Shown here: one piece after another, positions 60,201 to 64,000 of the stretch | How positions within the stretch are numbered: the stretch's first letter is position 1 | Layout: every line of letters starts with the position of its first letter | Assembly: GCF_963678635.1 (NCBI RefSeq) | Contig: NC_087071.1 | Location: 40,007,797 to 40,071,796 of the forward strand | Direction: 5' to 3' | Source: Symsagittifera roscoffensis | Lineage: Eukaryota; Xenacoelomorpha; Acoela; Convolutidae | DNA length: 64,000 nt | Position numbers and translations under genes: made by a program | Notes under the pieces: generated by a model | What the model was told of the DNA's origin: nothing | Seen by the model: the letters and a program-made list of their open reading frames with translations, nothing else | Databases searched by the model: none

Positions 60201-62818
60201 TGATATCTTTATATTAAAGTCGATGGAACATCTTTTGAAATCAATTTCTTTAAACAAAACTTTAAACGTGACTTGAATTGCTGCACCCCTTAGGAGTGTT
60301 CTTTGCAGCAGTTTAAATCAACCGACAAATAAAAATGATGGTTGAGTCATAGCTACTTGTAAATCGTTTAAACTATATCAGTAAAGAAGATCTTAAAGGA
60401 CAACGCACATAGGATTGAGTGGGATGAGATTTCCTTATATATCAGATCAGTTCAATTAAAACTTTTAAAAAGTATTTCTCAAAATCTTAAGAGGAACAAA
60501 AGATCTCGAAAATGTTTTTAACTCCATGTTGTTAAAGGAATGGTTTTAGTGATAAAATAAGTTTCATTTGAAATCTTCAGGGCATCTAAATGATACGCGA
60601 CTAGTTTTCGTATAATAATACAATTTTTTCAATGCCAAGTAGTTATCACTGAGAAGGTAATAAACCGATGGACTAACCCAATATCCACTCATGCAGAAAC
60701 ATTCCCCGTTTGTATGATCACATTCCTGTGTGTTAGATAGTGTACATTCACAATTTGACTCACAACGTTCACCATAAGTCCCTGGCGCGCAATTAAGTTC
60801 GCAATGGGATCCTTCGTAGCCTGGCTTACAGTTACAGTGTCCGTTGACATGGCTGCATGATAGCGAATTTTCTTTCCGGCATTGGCAATCTGTCCTGCAA
60901 TCTGTGCCATACTTCCAAGGAGGACAAATCTCTTCGCATTTTGTTCCTTGGTACCCTGGCTTGCAGTTACACTGTCCATTGATATGATTACACGACAGCG
61001 AGTTTTCTTTTTGGCACAGACAGTCCAGCTCACAGTCTGCGCCAAACTTCCAAAGTGGACAAGTCTCTTCACATTTTATTCCTTGGTAACCTGGTTTGCA
61101 GTTACACTGTCCATTGATATGGTTACACGACAGCGAGTTTTCTTTTTGGCACAGACAGTCAGGCTCGCAGTTTGTGCCATACTTCCAAGGAGGACAAATC
61201 TCTTCGCATTTTATTCCTTGGTACCCTGGTTTGCAGTTGCACTTTCCATTGATATGGTTACACGACAGCGAGTTTTCTTTTCGGCACAGACAGTCCGGCT
61301 CACAGTCTGTGCCATATTTCCAAGGAGGACAAATCTCTTCGCATTTTAATCCTTGGTACCCTGGTTTGCAGTTACACTGTCCATTAATATGGTTACACGA
61401 CAGCGAATTTTCTTTTCGGCACAGACAGTCCAGCTCACAGTCTGTGCCATATTTCCAAGGAGGACAAATCTCTTCGCATTTTATTCCTTGGTACCCTGGT
61501 TTGCAGTTACACTGTCCACTGATATGGTTACACGACAGCGAGTTTTCTTTTCGGCACAGACAGTCCAGCTCACAGTCTGCGCCAAACTTCCAAAGTGGAC
61601 AAGTCTCTTCACATTTTATTCCTTGGTACCCTGGTTTGCAGTTACACTGTCCATTGATATGATTACACGACAGCGAGTTTTCTATTCGACACAGACAGTC
61701 CAGCTCACAGTCTGCGCCAAACTTCCAAGGAGGACAAATCTCTTCGCATTTTATTCCTTGGTACCCTGGTTTGCAGTTACACTGTCCATTGATATGGTTA
61801 CACGACAGCGATTTTTCTTTTCGGCACAGACAGTCCAGCTCACAGTCTGCGCCAAACTTCCAAAGTGGACAAGTCTCTTCACATTTTATTCCTTGGTACC
61901 CTGGTTTGCAGTTACACTGTCCATTGATATGATTACACGACAGCGAGTTTTCTATTCGACACAGACAGTCCAGCTCACAGTCTGCGCCAAACTTCCAAAG
62001 TGGACAAGTCTCTTCACATTTTATTCCTTGGTAACCTGGTTTGCAGTTACACTGTCCATTGATATGGTTACACGACAGTGAGTTTTCTTGTCGGCACTGA
62101 CAATTCAAGTTGCAATCATTTCCGTAAGTCCAACTTGAACAAGAATGTTCACATCTAGCTCCGAAGTAACCGGTTTTACAGTGACAATTGCCATTAATAT
62201 GGCCGCATGATATTGTATTTTCTCGAATGCAAGAACATTCAGACGAACAAAGTGCCCCATATTTCCATGATGGACACGTTTTTTCGCAATATGTTCCGAT
62301 GTACCCGTTTTTGCATGAACACTCGCCGTTGAATCGAGAACAAAAACCTGTGTTCCCTTTTATGCATTGACAATCATGAGCGCAGTGTTCGCCCCAGGTC
62401 CAATTATTGCAAATTTCGGAGCAAAATGCCCCTTTGTATCCAGATATACAGGAGCAAAAGCCATCAATATTATCGCATGAATTCGAATGAGATTGTACAC
62501 ATTGGCAATCTGAGCTACAACCGGAGCCATATTTCCATGATGGACACATTTTTTCGCAATATGTTCCAATGTAACCGTTTTTGCATGAACACTCGCCGTT
62601 GATTCGAGAACAAAATTCTGAGTTCTCTTTTATGCATTCACAATCATGAACGCAGTGTTTGCCCCAGGTCCAGCTGGGACAAGTCTCAGAACAAGTGTTC
62701 CCATTGTAACCCGATTTACAGGAACACTCGCCATTTACGTTGTTACACGAATCGGAATTAGATTGTATACACCGGCAAGCCGAGCTACATTCGGAGCCGA
62801 AAGTCCACACTGGACATG
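57092..62818 (-). CDS. Multiple-EGF-repeat single-pass receptor (MEGF10/Draper/SREC-like), 5' end missing, in-frame TGA
   Basis: Minus-strand exons: 62,818-60,678 (5' partial), 59,880-59,328, 59,244-59,036 and 57,259-57,092. Every intron is GT-AG and the phases agree at each joint (0, 1, 0). The first exon encodes 16 laminin-type EGF repeats of 45 residues with eight cysteines each; the last is completed in the second exon, which adds four more. The third exon gives a hydrophobic transmembrane helix and a basic stop-transfer (CCLYQKR). The last exon gives a tail with tyrosines in YAEP, YDQQ, YEDP and DYFYLQ contexts, resembling phosphotyrosine docking sites. This order (many EGF-Lam repeats, one membrane pass, tyrosine tail) is that of engulfment and scavenger receptors such as Draper/MEGF10/PEAR1. 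An EMI domain and signal peptide would be expected upstream but are not seen. A TGA at 59,476-59,478 interrupts exon 2. Tenascin-like or other EGF proteins are alternatives for the ectodomain alone. Confidence 0.88.
57770..57875. mobile_element. Member of the G-tract element family
   Basis: A run of G at 57,773-57,781 is followed by CGGATCTTTCTAAGTCGACC, AAATTGGTTTTCCGAG and TTTCTCAAAGCAC. The last part is the inverted counterpart of GTGCTTTGGGAGAGCTCG and CAATTTGGTCGACC in the 52.4-kb element. Confidence 0.65.
58228..58785 (+). repeat. Dispersed repeat, copy B (partner of 19.9 kb)
   Basis: Same block order as copy A, from CTCGTATCAGGG through CTCCGCTTACGCGTTAATGG and ATCGCGCGTTAATTG to TTCCGTTACTTTCG. 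It lacks the internal duplication seen in copy A. It lies in the last intron of the EGF receptor, on the strand opposite to the gene. Confidence 0.85.
59036..59244 (-). other. Transmembrane exon of the EGF receptor, with alternative read-through end
   Basis: Acceptor TTTTAG ends at 59,245; the donor CAG|GTAAAG is at 59,035. The exon encodes about 30 hydrophobic residues (AVSITLVTIISASGFLFLV onward) followed by basic residues. If the donor is not used, translation continues 24 codons to a TGA at 58,961-58,963, giving a short-tailed form. The 82-83 bp intron before it is the smallest in this gene. Confidence 0.85.
59476..59478 (-). other. In-frame TGA replacing a conserved glycine codon in an EGF repeat
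   Basis: Exon 2 reads GECNCRNFWI, then TGA, then QDCETWSCP in the same frame. Aligned with the other repeats (C..GYQG..C), the TGA falls exactly on the second conserved glycine; GGA to TGA is one substitution. The first conserved glycine is also altered (to Phe). Downstream the frame stays open through another EGF repeat, the membrane exon and the tail. Causes could be a null allele or early pseudogene, a sequencing error, or stop readthrough (the next base is C, a leaky context). Confidence 0.9.
59881..60677 (-). other. EGF receptor intron between the large exon and exon 2
   Basis: 797 bp with donor GTTAGT and acceptor TTCATAG. The sequence is AT-rich. Open frames on both strands at 60,049-60,276 are not supported as genes. 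Confidence 0.75.
60860..62090 (-). repeat. 135-bp tandem exon repeat encoding nearly identical EGF units
   Basis: Within the large exon about nine successive 135-bp units (repeats 6-14 of the exon) are almost identical, sharing SLSCNHINGQCNCKPGYQG. They alternate between two variants, CPLWKFGADCELDC and CPPWKYGTDCE.DC. Repeats 1-5 and 15-16 are much more diverged. This pattern means recent internal expansion, probably by unequal crossing-over, in the middle of the ectodomain. Confidence 0.93.
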
Positions 62819-62861
62819 CTGAAATTAAACTCAATTACTAGAGATATTTCAGGCGAAGAAA

Positions 62862-63784
62862 CATTTCGAGGCCAAACTGCGCACTAGATAGGCGCACAAT
62901 GCTGTGTCTGTATGTTCCTGGATTCCAGAGATAAATCTTTAAACATGTTCCAAAATGTAAGTGGATTCCACTTTAAAAAAGTTTCGTGGATTCCGCGTAC
63001 AAATACCTGTGACGTAAAATTTGTCGGTACATCTGTTTTGTTGCGGAATCTACAACAAGCAAATATAGCTATTTGTTCTGGATTCCGCAATTGTAAGTGA
63101 ATTCCGCAAAATGTAAGTGGATTCCGCAAAATGTAAATGAAAGCCGCAAATTTAAGTGGAATCCGCAAACATTATTTGGATTCCACTTACAGTTTGCAGA
63201 TTCCCTTCACAGTTTGCGGATTCCACTTAAAATTTGCGGATTCTGCTTACAGTTGCGGATTCCGCAATCGCTCAATGTAACTATACATATGTCTTATTAT
63301 CTGTTTGTGGATTTCAGCAACTGTTCTGGATTCCGCAAAAACAGTTGCGGATTCCGCAAATTCGCCTATTTTTGGAGCGATTTTGAGCGGTACAATGTTC
63401 TAAGTATCTGTTTGTGGAATCCAAAACAGCAAAGAAGATCAAACAAAAGTAGCAATGTTGCGGATTCCACTTGAAGTTTGCGGATTCTGCTTACAGTTAC
63501 GGATTCCGCAACATCTCAATGTAACTATACATACGTCTTATTATCTGTTTGCGGATTCCACAGACTGTTCTGGATTCTGCAAATACATTTGCCGATTCCG
63601 AAAATTCGCCTATTTTTTGAGCGATTTTGAGCGGTACAATGTTCTAAGTGTCTGTTTGTGGAATCCAAAACAGCAAAGAAGATCAAAAAAAGTTGCAATG
63701 ATGCGGATTTTGCAACAAATCTGATTTTGGCTTGTTGCGGAATTCGTTTACAATGTATAGAATGCACAATTTGGCCTAGTAATG
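62862..63784 (-). mobile_element. Second TIR element of the GCGGATTCCGCAA family, inverted relative to 28 kb
   Basis: The ends are CATTTCGAGGCCAAACTGCG on the plus strand at 62,862 and CATTACTAGGCCAAATTGTG on the minus strand from 63,784. The interior is packed with GCGGATTCC and GCGGATTCCGCAA words and holds a direct repeat of about 225 bp. This is the block GTTTGTGGAATCCAAAACAGC with GAGCGATTTTGAGCGGTACA, at about 63,370-63,440 and 63,610-63,680. It matches the outer parts of the 28-kb element in reverse orientation. It ends 42 bp upstream of the splice acceptor of the large EGF exon. ORFs at 62,912-63,815 are repeat translations. Confidence 0.87.
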
Positions 63785-64000
63785 AAGCTAGTTGATTAAT
63801 TCTGAAATGATCCACCTAGAATATTCATCGCAATCAAAACGGGGCTTAAGTTAAGTATCTATAAGAATACTTGTTGTTCTAAAAAGATTACCGTATGTCA
63901 GTTGTTGCCACTTAGTTAGTGCAAGATGGATATTTGGCTAGATTAGGACTATTTACCTTAGCGATATAAAATAAATTAGAAGAAAACAAAATTAGCAAAA
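63785..64000. other. Edge of window, presumably upstream intron of the EGF receptor
   Basis: AT-rich. I found no exon that could precede the 62,818 acceptor. Confidence 0.35.

Noticed and set aside
60882..62569. Long plus-strand ORFs opposite the EGF exon (up to 242 codons) and the minus-strand frames at 60,689 and 62,360
   Set aside because: They are shadows of the 135-bp coding repeat. The frame with regular eight-cysteine EGF units is the real one.
1..64000. tRNA genes
   Set aside because: B-box-like words near 20,731 and 52,850 had no matching A-box or cloverleaf that I could construct.

Overview
The window looks like nuclear DNA of an invertebrate animal. The evidence is two intron-containing animal-type genes with GT-AG introns, AT-rich intergenic DNA and many non-autonomous repeats. 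I cannot name the species. A universal stress protein gene and a large EGF-repeat receptor gene fit many invertebrate groups (cnidarians, flatworms, molluscs, tunicates). There is no sign of operons, ribosome binding sites, CRISPR arrays or rRNA.

Layout. Positions 1 to about 16,950 are one uninterrupted satellite array. Its unit is about 109 bp, with a common 97-bp variant, all in one orientation, with higher-order blocks of about 862, 545, 630 and 743 bp. The many short ORFs there are by-products of the repeat. From 17 to 34.4 kb the DNA is AT-rich and gene-poor, with several repeat families: a 1.8-kb terminal-inverted-repeat (TIR) element carrying a nested MITE, long foldback elements with TA-flanked CAGTGCTG ends, and dispersed repeats. 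From 34.4 to 40.5 kb there is a second, very different array: a scrambled mosaic of a 191-bp MITE joined through a 22-bp perfect palindrome, so that much of it can fold into nested hairpins.

Genes. A four-exon universal stress protein (USP) gene lies at 41,247-44,920 on the plus strand (180 aa, intact ATP-binding motif), with a solo copy of the same MITE in its first intron. On the minus strand, 62,818 down to 57,092, lies most of a single-pass receptor. It has 20 laminin-type EGF repeats (MEGF/Draper/SREC style), a transmembrane segment and a tyrosine-rich cytoplasmic tail encoded by a short terminal exon that I found by phase matching. Its 5' end lies outside the window or is not recognisable. 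One in-frame TGA replaces a conserved glycine codon in the penultimate complete EGF repeat, while all downstream exons stay open and in phase.

The remainder (45-57 kb) is intergenic DNA with more foldback elements, a 642-bp tandem duplication, a family of elements built around G-tracts, and a 2.4-kb island of higher GC content that I could not identify. The two genes have no evident functional link. Apart from the genes, the window mainly records repeat amplification, nesting and homogenisation.
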